Both the position numbers and the translations under genes were made by a program. The notes beneath the pieces are model-generated. The model was not told where the DNA came from. It saw only the letters and a list, made by a program, of their open reading frames with translations, and searched no databases. From Paramesorhizobium deserti (GTDB lineage Bacteria; Pseudomonadota; Alphaproteobacteria; Rhizobiales; Rhizobiaceae): a stretch of DNA of 64,000 bases. This document shows, one piece after another, positions 25,651 to 35,824 of this stretch. The stretch spans positions 434,001 to 498,000 of the forward strand of contig NZ_LNTU01000034.1 of assembly GCF_001558695.1 (NCBI RefSeq), given 5' to 3'. The number at the start of each line of letters is the position of its first letter. Within the stretch, counting starts at the first letter, position 1.

Positions 25651-27001
25651 TTTGGGTCCTTCCAGAAAGCCGCACCGTCCACCACGGGGCCGGATCGACA
25701 GGTTTTCCATCTTTTCTAAACTCTATGTAGAGCATAGGCGCGCCATTTCCCATATCCATAGAAGCGGCACTTGCCAGAAGCTTTTCTCCCATAGCGCCGA
25801 CCGGTTCGCCTGCCAACACGAACTGCCCCTGCGACACATCGATTCTTTGCATTCCCGCTAATACGATATGATACCCGCCACCAGCGTCCAGGATCAAGAG
25901 TTGTCCGTAAGAACGAAATGCGCCCGCATAAAGAACAACGCCATCCGAAGGTGACGTAATCGTGGCATTCGCGGCAGTCTCGAGCATTTCTCCCATGCTG
26001 CTGCCGGTGATTTCATCCTTATCGCCGTATCGTCTGCTGATCCGGCCCGCCGCCGGCAGCATCAGCCGCCCGCGCAGCGAGGCAAAGTCGGCCTGCGCCG
26101 TCAGATGGTTGGCATCGGGGTCCCGGCTCTCCGCCCGCTCCTGCCCCTCGGCCAGCCTTTTCTGTTCCGCCAGCCGCGCCGCCTCGGCAGCCTCGCGCAC
26201 CGCAGCCATCTGGCTGTCGAGCGAGGCGATCAGCTCTTTCAGGTTGGTCGCCTTTTGCGCCAGTTCTTCCGTACGCTTGCGCTCGGCGGCAAGCTGCTCT
26301 TCCGATTGCGCATGCAGCTTCTTTTTTTCCTCGAGGAGCAGCGAAAGCCGCCGCTGTTCCTCGACTTGCGCCTTGCGCGTGTCGGTAAGCCGCGCCTGCT
26401 CCTTGGCTATCGAGGCGGTGACGCGGCTCATCTCCTTCAAATCACCCATCAGTTCTTCCGTCTGCTGGCGCATCTCCGGCACAACGGCACCGAGAAGCAC
26501 GGCACTGCGCACCGAGGCAAGGGCATCATCGGGCCGCACCAAGATGGCTGGCGGCGGATTGAGCCCCATACGCTGCAGCGCGGCGAGCACTTCCGCAAGA
26601 ACGCCGCGCCGCGCCTTCAGCGACAGCTTTATTCCATCCTCCTGCTCACGCAGCGACATCAATTTTTCGCCGATATCTTCGATATCCTGCGTCAGCTTTT
26701 TCTCGGTCTTGGCGGACTGGATCAGCGCGGCGGTAATTGTCACCTGATCCTTCTTCAGCGCACCAATTTCATCGTCGAGCTTGGCGAGTTTCTCCTGCGA
26801 CAGCGAAATCTCGCCGGTGATCCGCTCCAGCTCCTCACTGGTTTGCGAGCGCTGCATCTGTAGCGGCGCATCCTGCGCCTGCCCCGGGACCGGCAGACCG
26901 ATAGCCATCCATCCTGCGCACAGAATTGCCAGACCGGCCGCGCCCTTTCGCAAGGCGCGATCGCCGGCGGTCCTGCATCGGTTTGGCGAATGGCAATTCA
27001 T
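25640..27001 (-). CDS. EnvC-like murein hydrolase activator with degenerate LytM domain
   Basis: 453 residues. Signal peptide to about residue 42 (ending GQAQ), a long coiled coil from about 45 to 290 rich in E, K, Q and A, and a C-terminal peptidase M23/LytM domain. The zinc ligands are lost: the HxxxD region reads SSMGEML and the HxH site reads MLYIEF. It should therefore activate amidases rather than cut peptidoglycan itself, as EnvC does. It precedes and overlaps ctpA, the usual alphaproteobacterial arrangement. Confidence 0.88.
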   Translation of the reverse strand: MNCHSPNRCRTAGDRALRKGAAGLAILCAGWMAIGLPVPGQAQDAPLQMQRSQTSEELERITGEISLSQEKLAKLDDEIGALKKDQVTITAALIQSAKTEKKLTQDIEDIGEKLMSLREQEDGIKLSLKARRGVLAEVLAALQRMGLNPPPAILVRPDDALASVRSAVLLGAVVPEMRQQTEELMGDLKEMSRVTASIAKEQARLTDTRKAQVEEQRRLSLLLEEKKKLHAQSEEQLAAERKRTEELAQKATNLKELIASLDSQMAAVREAAEAARLAEQKRLAEGQERAESRDPDANHLTAQADFASLRGRLMLPAAGRISRRYGDKDEITGSSMGEMLETAANATITSPSDGVVLYAGAFRSYGQLLILDAGGGYHIVLAGMQRIDVSQGQFVLAGEPVGAMGEKLLASAASMDMGNGAPMLYIEFRKDGKPVDPAPWWTVRLSGRTQNDT

Positions 27002-27216
27002 CTATTCGTCTTGTCGCCCCTCGGCGGACGGCCCGGTCATGGTTTCGTGGCCGATATTATGCCCTGTTTCGTTAAGGAAACATCAACCATAATGCTGGGC
27101 GGCGATAATTTGCGCGCAATGAAGCCCTACCGCTCGACAGCGTTACACGGAGTATTCCCCGTCCGCCTTGTGCGCCAGCCACCCATGCGGGATGAATCCG
27201 GCGGAAATGCGTGCAT

Positions 27217-27699
27217 TCAAGCCCTGTGATAAGGATGGCCCGAGAGTATGGTCGCGGCGCGGTAAAGCTGCTCGGCCACCAGAATGCGGGCGATCTGATG
27301 TGGCCATGTCATGGCGCCGAGCGCCAGAACCAGATCTGCGCGGTCACGCAAGCGCGGATCATGGCCGTCCGGCCCGCCAATGGCCAGGATGAGCTGCCGC
27401 GGACCCTCGTCGCGCAATCGGCCTATGCGGCCGGCAAAATCCTCCGAATTCAGCATCTTGCCGCGCTCGTCGAGCAGGATAAGCCTCGCGCCGGCATCCA
27501 GCGCCTCGAATATGCGCGCCGCCTCCTCCTGCTTGCGCTGCTCCGCCGTTGCGGCGCGGCTTTCTACGATCTCCCCCACGCCCGTGAATTCCAGGCCGAG
27601 CGAAGATCCGGTCTTGGTGAACCGGTCAAAATAGCGGTCGGCCAACTCCCGCTCGGGACCGGCCTTCATCCGGCCCACGGCAAAAACAGTGATACGCAT
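27217..27699 (-). CDS. rlmH: 23S rRNA (pseudouridine-1915-N3)-methyltransferase
   Basis: 160 residues, standard length. SPOUT-fold methyltransferase with the S-adenosylmethionine-binding knot LILAIGGPDGHDPRLR near residue 103 and the C-terminal LVAEQLYRAATILSGHPYHR typical of RlmH. It modifies helix 69 of the large ribosomal subunit. It lies between rsfS and the EnvC-like gene, a conserved neighbourhood. The 215 bases upstream of the next gene hold nothing I recognise. Confidence 0.95.
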   Translation of the reverse strand: MRITVFAVGRMKAGPERELADRYFDRFTKTGSSLGLEFTGVGEIVESRAATAEQRKQEEAARIFEALDAGARLILLDERGKMLNSEDFAGRIGRLRDEGPRQLILAIGGPDGHDPRLRDRADLVLALGAMTWPHQIARILVAEQLYRAATILSGHPYHRA

Positions 27700-27755
27700 G
27701 GCCTTCCCTGGCCTGATCCACGCCGGCGCAAACGCCGGCTACGCACAATCCCCAA

Positions 27756-27770
27756 AGATCATGCGGTTAA
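27756..27770. repeat. Tail fragment of the GAGCATGATC repeat family
   Basis: AGATCATGCGGTTAA matches the end of the longer copies (GATCATGCGGCTAAA at 33661-33674) with one change. It lies directly after rsfS. Confidence 0.5.
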
Positions 27771-27774
27771 TGCA

Positions 27775-28230
27775 TCAGTGCATGGTTTCCGCTTCCAGCT
27801 CTCCGTCAAGGTCCGGCGTGAGCCACATCTTCTCGATGTTGTAGAACTCGCGCACTTCCGGACGGAAGAGATGAATGATGATATCGCCGGTATCGATCAG
27901 AACCCAGTCGCCATTCGTCAGCCCCTCGACCTTGGCATTGCCGTATCCGGCATCCTTGAGGGTACGCAGAAGCTGATCGGCAACCGCCGCAACATGGCGA
28001 TGCGAACGGCCCGACGCGATTACCATGTAATCGCCGAGTGCCGATTTTCCGCGAATGTCGATGGAGACGATGGATTCCGCCTTGGAGTCTTCGAGACTGG
28101 CGAGGACCATTTCGAGGGCATGGGATACGGACGCAAGCCCGCTGACCCCAGCCGTTGAAGGCGCAAATGCGTCCTTCTTCTGAATTGCTGTTCTCAGTGT
28201 CTTTCCTTTCCAACAAGAACAACGCCGCAC
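27775..28230 (-). CDS. rsfS: Ribosome silencing factor
   Basis: 151 residues from a GTG at 28230. RsfS binds ribosomal protein L14 and blocks subunit joining in starvation. Family motifs: VSIDIRGKSALGDYMVIASG, the SHRHVAAVADQLL helix and LTNGDWVLIDTGDIIIHLF. The conserved domain begins only near residue 38, and no in-frame ATG precedes residue 41. GGAAAGGAAAG lies just before a CTG at 28197, which would give a 140-residue protein opening RTAIQKKD and has the better ribosome site. The exact start is therefore unsettled. Confidence 0.9.
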   Translation of the reverse strand: MRRCSCWKGKTLRTAIQKKDAFAPSTAGVSGLASVSHALEMVLASLEDSKAESIVSIDIRGKSALGDYMVIASGRSHRHVAAVADQLLRTLKDAGYGNAKVEGLTNGDWVLIDTGDIIIHLFRPEVREFYNIEKMWLTPDLDGELEAETMH

Positions 28231-28282
28231 GGCAAATACAAGCGCCGCACAGGATTAAGATAGGCAGAGTCCCGTGACAGTT

Positions 28283-28963
28283 TCAAGACCTGCCGCGGTC
28301 AACTTTACTTTCGTTCGGATGGCGCCGGCCATTGCGGATCGCGGTGGAGGAGAGCGATGAACGGGGGCCGTGGATGAAAGTCCACGCAGGAGCGCGGAAA
28401 CGGGAGAGAAGCGGCGCATCGGCCTCATCGACGCGGGCGTGCGCGAAAGTCTTGGCCAGCCGCGACGAGAGATAGGCGAGCGTCGAGCCCGGACGGTCGA
28501 CGACGGCAATCGGAAACGTCATGGCGATCTGCCGCCAGCGCTGCCAGCGGTGGAAGCCGGCCAGGCTGTCGGCGCCCATGATCCAGACGAACCGGACGCC
28601 TGGATTGCGCGCTTTGATCAGCGCCAGCGTATCCGCGGTATAGCGCACATTGTAAGCCGCCTCGAACGCCGTCACCTTGATGCGCGGGTCCCTGGCTATC
28701 TTCTCGCTCTGCGCCAGCCGCTCGGCGAGCGGCGCGAGCTCGCTTGCATCCTTCAGCGGGTTGCCGGGAGTGACCATCCACCAGAGTTGGTCGAGATGCA
28801 GCTGGCGCAACGAGATTTCCGCCACCAGAGCATGACCGGCATGAGGCGGGTTGAACGATCCGCCGAAGAGGCCGACAGCCATGCCCTTCTCGACATGCGG
28901 CATCCTGAGATAGTCGGTATCTATGCCGGGATAGCGCCGTTGCGGCGGCAACGATCGTGTCAC
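28283..28963 (-). CDS. nadD: Nicotinate-nucleotide adenylyltransferase
   Basis: 226 residues from a GTG at 28963 that overlaps the proA stop (GTGA). It adenylates nicotinate mononucleotide in NAD synthesis. Nucleotidyltransferase motifs are [14 protein letters not shown] near residue 31 and [11 protein letters not shown] near 205. About 20 residues before MPHVEKG are not obviously conserved, so a later ATG at 28903 is possible. The proB-proA-nadD-rsfS-rlmH order is conserved in Brucellaceae and relatives. Confidence 0.93.
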   Translation of the reverse strand: MTRSLPPQRRYPGIDTDYLRMPHVEKGMAVGLFGGSFNPPHAGHALVAEISLRQLHLDQLWWMVTPGNPLKDASELAPLAERLAQSEKIARDPRIKVTAFEAAYNVRYTADTLALIKARNPGVRFVWIMGADSLAGFHRWQRWRQIAMTFPIAVVDRPGSTLAYLSSRLAKTFAHARVDEADAPLLSRFRAPAWTFIHGPRSSLSSTAIRNGRRHPNESKVDRGRS

Positions 28964-30243
28964 GGGCGCGTCTGGCCGTTGCCGCGCACGCGGTATTTGA
29001 ACGAGGTGAGTTGCTCGACGCCAACCGGTCCGCGCGCATGCATCTTGCCCGTCGCGATGCCGATTTCCGCCCCCATGCCGAACTCGCCGCCATCGGCAAA
29101 CTGGGTCGAGGCATTGTGGAGCAGAATGGCGGAATCGATCTCGTTGAAGAAGCGCTCCACGGCCACAGCGTCCTCCGCGATGATCGCTTCCGTGTGATGC
29201 GAGGAATAGCGGTCGATATGACCGATCGCACCGCCGACGCCATCGACCAGCGCCACGGAGATGACGCTATCCAGATATTCGGTCGACCAGTCGGCTTCGC
29301 TTGCCGGCTTCGCGTCAGGAAACAGCGTCCGCACTTCGTCGCTGCCACGGATTTCGCAGCCAGCATCGCGCAAATCTTCCAAAATCGGCACCAGATGTGT
29401 TGCGGCGACGGCGCGATCCACCAGCAGCGTCTCCGCAGCGCCGCAAATGCCGGTACGCCGCATCTTGGCGTTGACGGCGATCCGCCGCGCCATGGCGAGG
29501 TCGGCCGAACGGTCGATATAGAGATGGCAGAGGCCTTCGAGATGGGCAAAGACCGGCACGCGCGCTTCCGACTGGACCCGCGCCACCAGGCTCTTGCCGC
29601 CGCGCGGGATGATAACATCGATATTGCCGCTGAGCCCCTTCAGCATTTCGCCGACTGCGGCACGATCCGTCACCGGCACGATCTGGATCGCATCTTTCGG
29701 CAGTCCAGCCGCCTTCAGCCCCTCAATGAGCGCCGCATGGATGACCGCCGTCGACTGCGCCGAATCCGAACCGCCACGCAGGATCACCGCATTGCCGGAT
29801 TTCAGGCATAGCGCACCGGCATCGGCCGTCACATTCGGCCGGCTTTCATAGATGACGCCGACGATGCCGAGCGGCGTTCGCACGCGCTCGATATGGAGCC
29901 CGTTCGGCCGGTCCCATTCCGCGATCATCTCGCCCACCGGGTCCTTCAGTTCGGCGATCGCCCGCACGCCGTCTGCCATCGCACCAATCCGGCCGCTATC
30001 CAGTTTCAGCCTGTCCAGCATGGCGGAGGTCAGCCCCGCTTCTTGCGCGTTGGCGAGGTCGATCGCGTTGGCGGCGAGGATCTCGTCTTGCCGGCGGATC
30101 AGCGCCTCCGCCATGGCCACTAGGGCGGCGTGCTTGCGCTCGGCCGATGCGATGGCGAGTGGCCCGGATGCGGCCCGTGCTTTGGCGCCGATCTCCGCCA
30201 TCAGCTTTGCAATATCCGTTCCGGCCTCTGCTTTCGTCAGCAT
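28960..30243 (-). CDS. proA: Gamma-glutamyl phosphate reductase
   Basis: 427 residues, family length. Second step of proline synthesis: NADPH-dependent reduction of glutamyl 5-phosphate. Aldehyde-dehydrogenase fold with catalytic cysteine in [13 protein letters not shown] near residue 255 and the C-terminal signature [20 protein letters not shown]. Four bases separate it from proB upstream, and the end overlaps nadD, so all three are probably cotranscribed. Confidence 0.96.
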   Translation of the reverse strand: MLTKAEAGTDIAKLMAEIGAKARAASGPLAIASAERKHAALVAMAEALIRRQDEILAANAIDLANAQEAGLTSAMLDRLKLDSGRIGAMADGVRAIAELKDPVGEMIAEWDRPNGLHIERVRTPLGIVGVIYESRPNVTADAGALCLKSGNAVILRGGSDSAQSTAVIHAALIEGLKAAGLPKDAIQIVPVTDRAAVGEMLKGLSGNIDVIIPRGGKSLVARVQSEARVPVFAHLEGLCHLYIDRSADLAMARRIAVNAKMRRTGICGAAETLLVDRAVAATHLVPILEDLRDAGCEIRGSDEVRTLFPDAKPASEADWSTEYLDSVISVALVDGVGGAIGHIDRYSSHHTEAIIAEDAVAVERFFNEIDSAILLHNASTQFADGGEFGMGAEIGIATGKMHARGPVGVEQLTSFKYRVRGNGQTRP

Positions 30244-30247
30244 TATC

Positions 30248-31402
30248 CTATCCTTCCGCCATGCGCGTTTCTTCGCGCATCTTCATTCCGCGCACCACGA
30301 GGTCGTTGCGGTGGATCATCGCGGCACGTCCCTCATAACCCAGAATGGCCGCGATCTCATTGCTCTTGCGTCCCGCAATTCTTACGGCATCCGCCGCGTC
30401 ATAGGCAACAAGGCCGCGCGCCACCTCCCGGCCTTCAAGACTCATGACCGCAACGGTATCGCCACGCTGGAAATTGCCCTCCACCTCGCGCACGCCTGCC
30501 GGCAAAAGCGATTTGCCGGATCGGAGTGCCGCAAGCGCGCCATCATCCACCACAAGGCGCCCCGCCGGTTCGAGATTGCCCGATATCCAGGTCTTCCAGG
30601 CGCTGACCGGCGCGTTGCTCGCCTTGAACAGCGTCGCGCGTTCGCCCCGGTCGATTGCGCCAAGCGGGTTGAGCCGGCTCCCCGAGGTGATGATCATCGC
30701 CGTTCCCGCCGCATTGGCGATCTTGCCGGCATCGAGCTTCGTCTTCATGCCGCCACGCGAGAGCTCGGAAGCTGCTGCGCCCGCCATCGCCTCGATCTCC
30801 GGCGTGATCGCCTCCACCACGGGCAGGAAGCGCGCGTTTGGATCAAGATGCGGCGGAGCCGTATAGAGCCCGTCAATATCCGACAGGAGAATCAGGAGAT
30901 CGGCCCCCATCATCGTCGCCACGCGCGCCGCGAGACGATCATTGTCGCCATAGCGGATTTCGGTCGTCGCCACCGTATCGTTTTCGTTGATAATCGGAAC
31001 GGCGCCGAACTTCACCAACGTCTCGATCGTGGCGCGCGCATTGAGATAGCGGCGGCGTTCTTCGGTGTCGGAAAGTGTCAGCAGTATCTGTCCGGCGCGG
31101 ATATTATGGCGCTCCAGCACGTCCGCATAGGCCCTGGCCAGCGCGATCTGCCCGGCAGCAGCGGCAGCCTGGCTTTCCTCCAGCTTCAGCGCCCCCTTCG
31201 GCATGGAAAGGACGGTACGGCCGAGCGCAATGGCGCCGGAAGAAACAACGAGCACCTCGACGCCGGCGACGGCAAGCGCCGCGATGTCCTCACCCAGGCT
31301 TTCCAGCCATTCGCGCTTGAGCCCGGTTGTCCGGTCGACCAGCAGCGCCGAACCGATCTTCACCACGATACGGCGATATTGTTTCAGCGCCTTCATTGTC
31401 AT
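30248..31402 (-). CDS. proB: Glutamate 5-kinase with PUA domain
   Basis: 384 residues from the ATG at 31402 (a second ATG is two codons in). First step of proline synthesis. The amino-acid kinase domain is shown by [27 protein letters not shown] and [17 protein letters not shown]. The C-terminal 100 residues form a PUA domain ([20 protein letters not shown]). Eleven bases follow the stop of obg, so it continues the same transcript. Confidence 0.95.
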   Translation of the reverse strand: MTMKALKQYRRIVVKIGSALLVDRTTGLKREWLESLGEDIAALAVAGVEVLVVSSGAIALGRTVLSMPKGALKLEESQAAAAAGQIALARAYADVLERHNIRAGQILLTLSDTEERRRYLNARATIETLVKFGAVPIINENDTVATTEIRYGDNDRLAARVATMMGADLLILLSDIDGLYTAPPHLDPNARFLPVVEAITPEIEAMAGAAASELSRGGMKTKLDAGKIANAAGTAMIITSGSRLNPLGAIDRGERATLFKASNAPVSAWKTWISGNLEPAGRLVVDDGALAALRSGKSLLPAGVREVEGNFQRGDTVAVMSLEGREVARGLVAYDAADAVRIAGRKSNEIAAILGYEGRAAMIHRNDLVVRGMKMREETRMAEG

Positions 31403-31412
31403 GATTGCCGTC

Positions 31413-32474
<1,062 letters not shown>

Positions 32475-32487
32475 TTACAGGAGAAAA

Positions 32488-32579
32488 GGGAGTAAGGGAA
32501 TAAGTGAGTAGGGGAAGTGGGTATGCAAGAAACTTACTCCCGTATTCCCATTCCCCTACTGCCCTATTCCCCTATTCAC
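32488..32579. repeat. GGGAGTA-family inverted repeat, long copy
   Basis: Left arm GGGAGTAAGGGAATAAGTGA then GTAGGGGAAG. Right part CTTACTCCCGTATTCCCATT, then CCCCTACTGCCCTATTCCCC and TATTCAC. The arms can pair in more than one register because the unit (GGGAGTA/GGGAATA) is itself repeated. It fills the obg-GNAT gap; the short relative is at 12264. Confidence 0.75.
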
Positions 32580-33200
32580 TCATCTGTGCCAGCTCCGCAG
32601 GCCTATCCACGTCCGCCGGTCGAGCGTGTAGCGCTCCGTCGGCACATTGCCGGCAGCAAGCGAATCCATCATGCCGGTGCCGGCATACTGAAAGCCGCTC
32701 TTATGGATCACCCGGCGCGAAGCGGCATTGGTCACCCGGCAGGAGACATGCAGCCTTTCGATATCCGTGGCACGGAAAGCCAGATCGATCAGCGCATGCG
32801 CCGCTTCCGTTGCATAACCCCTTCCCCAGAACGGCTCGCCCAGCCAATAGCCGATCTCCAACCCCTCGCCATGCTTGTGGGAATGGATGCCGCAGCAGCC
32901 CATGAATATCCCTGTCTCTGCTTGGGTAATGGCATAGACGCATTTGCCGATCTCGCCCGTTTTGGCTCGATTGACGAAATCCGCCGCATGGGCACGCGTA
33001 TAGGGATACGGCATGCGCGAAAGCATCTCCGCGACGCGGACATTGTCGGCGAGATCGGCAATTGCATCCACGTCCTCCTCATGCGGCGGGCGCAGAACGA
33101 GCCTCTCGGTGACAAGAACGGGACAATCGATCCGCCTTGCGCTTTCTTCCTCGTCTTCCCGAGCATGATGTTCATCATGATCTGATATTTCGGCAACCAT
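32580..33200 (-). CDS. GNAT-family N-acetyltransferase (RimJ/RimL-like)
   Basis: 206 residues from the ATG at 33200, preceded by TGGAGGA. Acetyltransf_3-type fold: VTERLVLRPPHEEDVDAI at the start, GYWLGEPFWGRGYATEAAHA as the acetyl-CoA binding strand-loop near residue 120 and NAASRRVIHKSGFQYAG near 165. The first 25 residues are acidic and histidine-rich (SDHDEHHAREDEEE), an unusual extension that could bind metal. The substrate may be a ribosomal protein N-terminus or a small molecule. It lies downstream of rpmA behind a terminator. Confidence 0.88.
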   Translation of the reverse strand: MVAEISDHDEHHAREDEEESARRIDCPVLVTERLVLRPPHEEDVDAIADLADNVRVAEMLSRMPYPYTRAHAADFVNRAKTGEIGKCVYAITQAETGIFMGCCGIHSHKHGEGLEIGYWLGEPFWGRGYATEAAHALIDLAFRATDIERLHVSCRVTNAASRRVIHKSGFQYAGTGMMDSLAAGNVPTERYTLDRRTWIGLRSWHR

Positions 33201-33219
33201 TTTCAGTCCTCCAGATGCG

Positions 33220-33254
33220 AAAAGGGGAGATGGTGGCGTCCCATCTCCCCTTTT
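33220..33254 (-). terminator. Intrinsic terminator of rplU-rpmA
   Basis: A perfect 14-base stem, AAAAGGGGAGATGG against CCATCTCCCCTTTT, with a 7-base loop and flanking A/T runs on both strands. It lies 74 bases after the rpmA stop and just before the ribosome site of the GNAT gene. It can work in either direction but has only the reverse operon to stop here. Confidence 0.85.
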
Positions 33255-33328
33255 TCTGATCTCTTGGCCTTGGATGCCAGACACCGGGTCCGATGGGACG
33301 CCGGTGCTTGAAGTGGAGTGCTACCGGC

Positions 33329-33598
33329 TTACTCCGCTGCCTCCGTAATCGGGTTTACCGATACGAAGGTACGTCCGTTGGCTTTCGTGCGGAAGGAAAC
33401 CGAACCGTTCGACAGAGCGAACAGCGTGTGATCCTTGCCGATGCCGACATTTTCGCCGGCATGCCACTTGGTGCCGCGCTGACGCACGAGAATGTTGCCG
33501 GCGAGAACCTTCTCGCCACCAAACTTCTTTACGCCAAGGCGTTTAGACTCTGAATCGCGACCGTTGCGCGACGAACCGCCAGCTTTCTTATGTGCCAT
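33329..33598 (-). CDS. rpmA: 50S ribosomal protein L27
   Basis: 89 residues, normal length. Begins [20 protein letters not shown], the conserved N-terminus that reaches the peptidyl-transferase centre, without the cleavable extension of Firmicutes. [20 protein letters not shown] is the family signature. It lies downstream of rplU and upstream of the terminator at 33220. Confidence 0.98.
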   Translation of the reverse strand: MAHKKAGGSSRNGRDSESKRLGVKKFGGEKVLAGNILVRQRGTKWHAGENVGIGKDHTLFALSNGSVSFRTKANGRTFVSVNPITEAAE

Positions 33599-33623
33599 CG
33601 GTGTTCTCCTTTAAAACTCTCTG

Positions 33624-33675
33624 GCATGTCCCCGAAAAGCTGCTTCACTTTCGGATAGGATCATGCGGCTAAATC
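33624..33675. repeat. GAGCATGATCCCGAAAAG-family repeat, copy 3
   Basis: Reads GGCATGTCCCCGAAAAGCTG, a centre with CACTTTCGG, then ATAGGATCATGCGGCTAAAT. It sits between rplU and rpmA, so the two-gene ribosomal transcript would carry this stem. Confidence 0.75.
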
Positions 33676-33680
33676 CAGAC

Positions 33681-34142
33681 TTACTCGGCCGACTTGGCCT
33701 TGGGCGCAGCCTTCTTCGGCGCTGCCTTGGCTTTCGGTGCGGCTTCGGTCGCCTCGGCGGCTTCCGCCTTCACGGCTTCGTCCTTCTTGGCGGCGGGCTT
33801 CGCGGCGGCCTTCTTCGACGGCTTGGCGCCACCGGTAAGGATCTCCGAGATGCGGATCGTCGTCAGCTCCTGGCGATGGCCGCGGGTGCGCTTCGAATTC
33901 TGCCGGCGGCGCTTCTTGAAGGCGATGACCTTGCGGCCGCGGCCCTGCTCGACGACCTCAGCCGTCACCAGGGCGCCTTCGACGACGGGCGCGCCGATCG
34001 TGGCGGATGCGCCTTCGCCGACCATCAGCACTTCGGCGAATTCGACGATATCACCGGCTGCGCCGGAAACTTTCTCGACCTTCAGGAGGTCGTTGGCGGC
34101 AACGCGATACTGCTTGCCACCCGTCTTGATGACTGCGAACAT
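33681..34142 (-). CDS. rplU: 50S ribosomal protein L21 with alanine/lysine-rich tail
   Basis: 153 residues. The L21 domain fills residues 1-103 ([20 protein letters not shown], then [19 protein letters not shown]). The last 50 residues are an Ala/Lys/Glu-rich tail ([15 protein letters not shown]...) common in Hyphomicrobiales and probably disordered. Ribosome site AAAGGAT precedes the ATG. First gene of the rplU-rpmA transcript. Confidence 0.97.
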   Translation of the reverse strand: MFAVIKTGGKQYRVAANDLLKVEKVSGAAGDIVEFAEVLMVGEGASATIGAPVVEGALVTAEVVEQGRGRKVIAFKKRRRQNSKRTRGHRQELTTIRISEILTGGAKPSKKAAAKPAAKKDEAVKAEAAEATEAAPKAKAAPKKAAPKAKSAE

Positions 34143-34484
34143 TTTTTATCCTTTCGGGTCGTTCGGTCCGGCTCTCATGCGAAAACGCATGGGCCGTCTT
34201 TTTGTCAGTCGTGACAGATTTATCTGGAAAGGCCGCCAAATCATCCGTTATGGAGATCCGGCAAACCCGCTCAAAACGATGGGCGCGGATTCACCCACGC
34301 CTAAAGTCGCGCGCTTATAAAGGCGAAACGGGCGGCAAGTCAAGAATTTTCCCCGAGATTTGGCCAAATAGCTCTTGTATCTCGCGGCCATGCCCGCTAT
34401 CTAGCGCACCGCACATTCAGCTCGCGTGGAATTTTCCTTAAGCGGATGGCAGAAAGTCTCTTTCTGGCTACCCGCCCATAACGC
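34143..34484. other. Gene-free stretch between rplU and tRNA-Ser
   Basis: About 340 bases between divergent units. It must hold the rplU promoter and leader (reverse) and the tRNA promoter (forward). I see no clear sigma-70 pair, no repeat-family copy and no convincing small gene. Confidence 0.6.
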
Positions 34485-34574
34485 GGAGAGGTGGCTGAGT
34501 GGTTGAAAGCACCGCACTCGAAATGCGGCATAGGGGCAACTCTATCGGGGGTTCGAATCCCTCCCTCTCCGCCA
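34485..34574 (+). tRNA. tRNA-Ser (anticodon CGA)
   Basis: 90 bases including encoded CCA. The acceptor stem pairs GGAGAGG with CCTCTCC. The D-loop reads TGGCTGAGTGGTTGAAAG. The anticodon stem CCGCA/TGCGG encloses CTCGAAA (anticodon CGA). A long variable arm marks a class II tRNA, and the T-arm is GGGGGTTCGAATCCCTC. The 3' end borders the virB segment, so it is a candidate integration site. Confidence 0.96.
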
Positions 34575-34776
34575 AACACCGCCGATTGCCCTCTATAGTG
34601 CGATATTGCCGCCGATTACCGCATTTCACCGGGTGAGATAGAACACCGCCGATTCTACGCTACAGCCCTATAATTCGTGGCCACATCATACCGGATTGAG
34701 GGCGAATGTAGCGTGACGCTCGTTCCTGACATTTTGACGTTGGTTCTTAGACAAAGTTGAACGCTTTAATCTGCAC
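34575..34776. other. Non-coding stretch after tRNA-Ser with three CCGCCGATT repeats
   Basis: CCGCCGATT occurs at 34579-34587, 34609-34617 and 34646-34654; the first and third are extended to ACACCGCCGATT. The spacing of 30 and 37 bases is compatible with protein-binding arm sites or degenerate iterons. No gene seen. Confidence 0.55.
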
Positions 34777-35007
34777 TCAGAAGCGTCGTGTTGGAAACCA
34801 GCCGACATTCTCACAATGACTGCACTGGCGACCATCGTCCGCTTCACAGACTTTGCATTTAATCCAGTCGCCCTCTTGCAACATGCTTACCATAACACCT
34901 CGGCAACGCTTGCGGTCATATGTCCTGTGGCAGTTCCGGCCGATGCTTTCAATTCGACTGGCCTGCGCACCGCAAACCGCACAGATCGAAATAGGACGTA
35001 ATCTCAT
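34777..35007 (-). CDS. Small eight-cysteine putative zinc-binding protein
   Basis: 76 residues from the ATG at 35007, with AGAGGAG eight bases upstream, which supports real translation. Cysteines at 9, 12, 26, 35, 51, 54, 62 and 65 suggest two zinc sites: C9-x2-C12 with C26 and C35, and C51-x2-C54 with C62-x2-C65, the second resembling a zinc ribbon or a DnaJ-type CxxC pair. Basic overall (RKRCRG, PTRRF). No family recognised. It lies alone between tRNA-Ser and the virB4 fragment, on the opposite strand, where mobile-element genes are often found. Confidence 0.6.
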   Translation of the reverse strand: MRLRPISICAVCGAQASRIESIGRNCHRTYDRKRCRGVMVSMLQEGDWIKCKVCEADDGRQCSHCENVGWFPTRRF

Positions 35008-35086
35008 AATCGCACTCCTCTGTTGGGTCTGCAGAATTTACGGACCGAAAGGTTACTTTCTCAAACAGGGTCTAGAGGTGCTTTAA

Positions 35087-35103
35087 GGGGCTTTATAAGC
35101 CCC
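35087..35103. repeat. Short hairpin upstream of the virB4 fragment
   Basis: GGGGCTT-TAT-AAGCCCC, a perfect 7-base stem without a following T-run. Terminator function is unlikely; it may mark a junction. Confidence 0.4.
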
Positions 35104-35132
35104 GACAAACCCAATCTCCGCAATGGGCAGCC

Positions 35133-35756
35133 TTGAGAGTTCGCCACGCATACGCCGCAGCCAGGCTGACCACTCCGTTACCGGCCGCATCGGATCGGTC
35201 CATCCGATCGGCCATCCTCAACGATCCGAAGACACGCACAGCGGCGCTCCTCTACATGTTCCACCGCATCCAGGACGTGCTGACCGGCGATCCCGCGATG
35301 ATCTTCCTCGACGAGGGCTGGAAGCTGCTCGATGACGAGGTTTTCGTACTGTTCATCAAGAACATGCTGAAGACCATCCGCAAGCTCAACGGCATCATCG
35401 GCTTCGGCACGCAATCGGCCGCCGATGTGGTGGACTCGGCAATCGCCAACACGCTGATCGAGCAGACGACGACGAATATCTTCTTTCCCAATGCCAAGGC
35501 CGACACCCGCTCCTACCGCGACTATTTCAAGCTGACGGCCAAGGAATATGTCTTCGTCAAGAATACGGCCAAGGAAAGCCGTTCGTTCCTCGTCAAGCAC
35601 GCCAGCGATTCCATCGTCGCCAGGCTCGACCTCTCCACAATGCCGGAACTGATCAAGGTCCTGTCCGGCCGGGCAGAAACGGTGCGCGAGTGCGAAAGGC
35701 TGCGCCAGGAATATGGAGACGATCCCGCGGCATGGCTGCCGCATTTCTGCGGGTGA
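35133..35756 (+). pseudogene. virB4: virB4 3' fragment (type IV secretion ATPase, C-terminal part only)
   Basis: The open frame encodes 207 residues. From about residue 28 (35214 on) it reads like the end of VirB4/TrbE ATPases: LNDPKTRTAALLYMFHRIQD, Walker B MIFLDEGWK (residues 56-64), the GFGTQSAADVVDS motif and the terminal RSFLVKH. A whole VirB4 is close to 800 residues; Walker A and about three quarters of the protein are absent. The first 27 residues do not resemble the family and are probably junction sequence. Not expected to hydrolyse ATP. The frame is otherwise uninterrupted. Confidence 0.88.
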
Positions 35757-35824
35757 CCGGCAGGATGGAGCAATCAGTATTACAGCTCACCAAAGTATAT
35801 CTTCATAATTTAGGGAAATGAACA

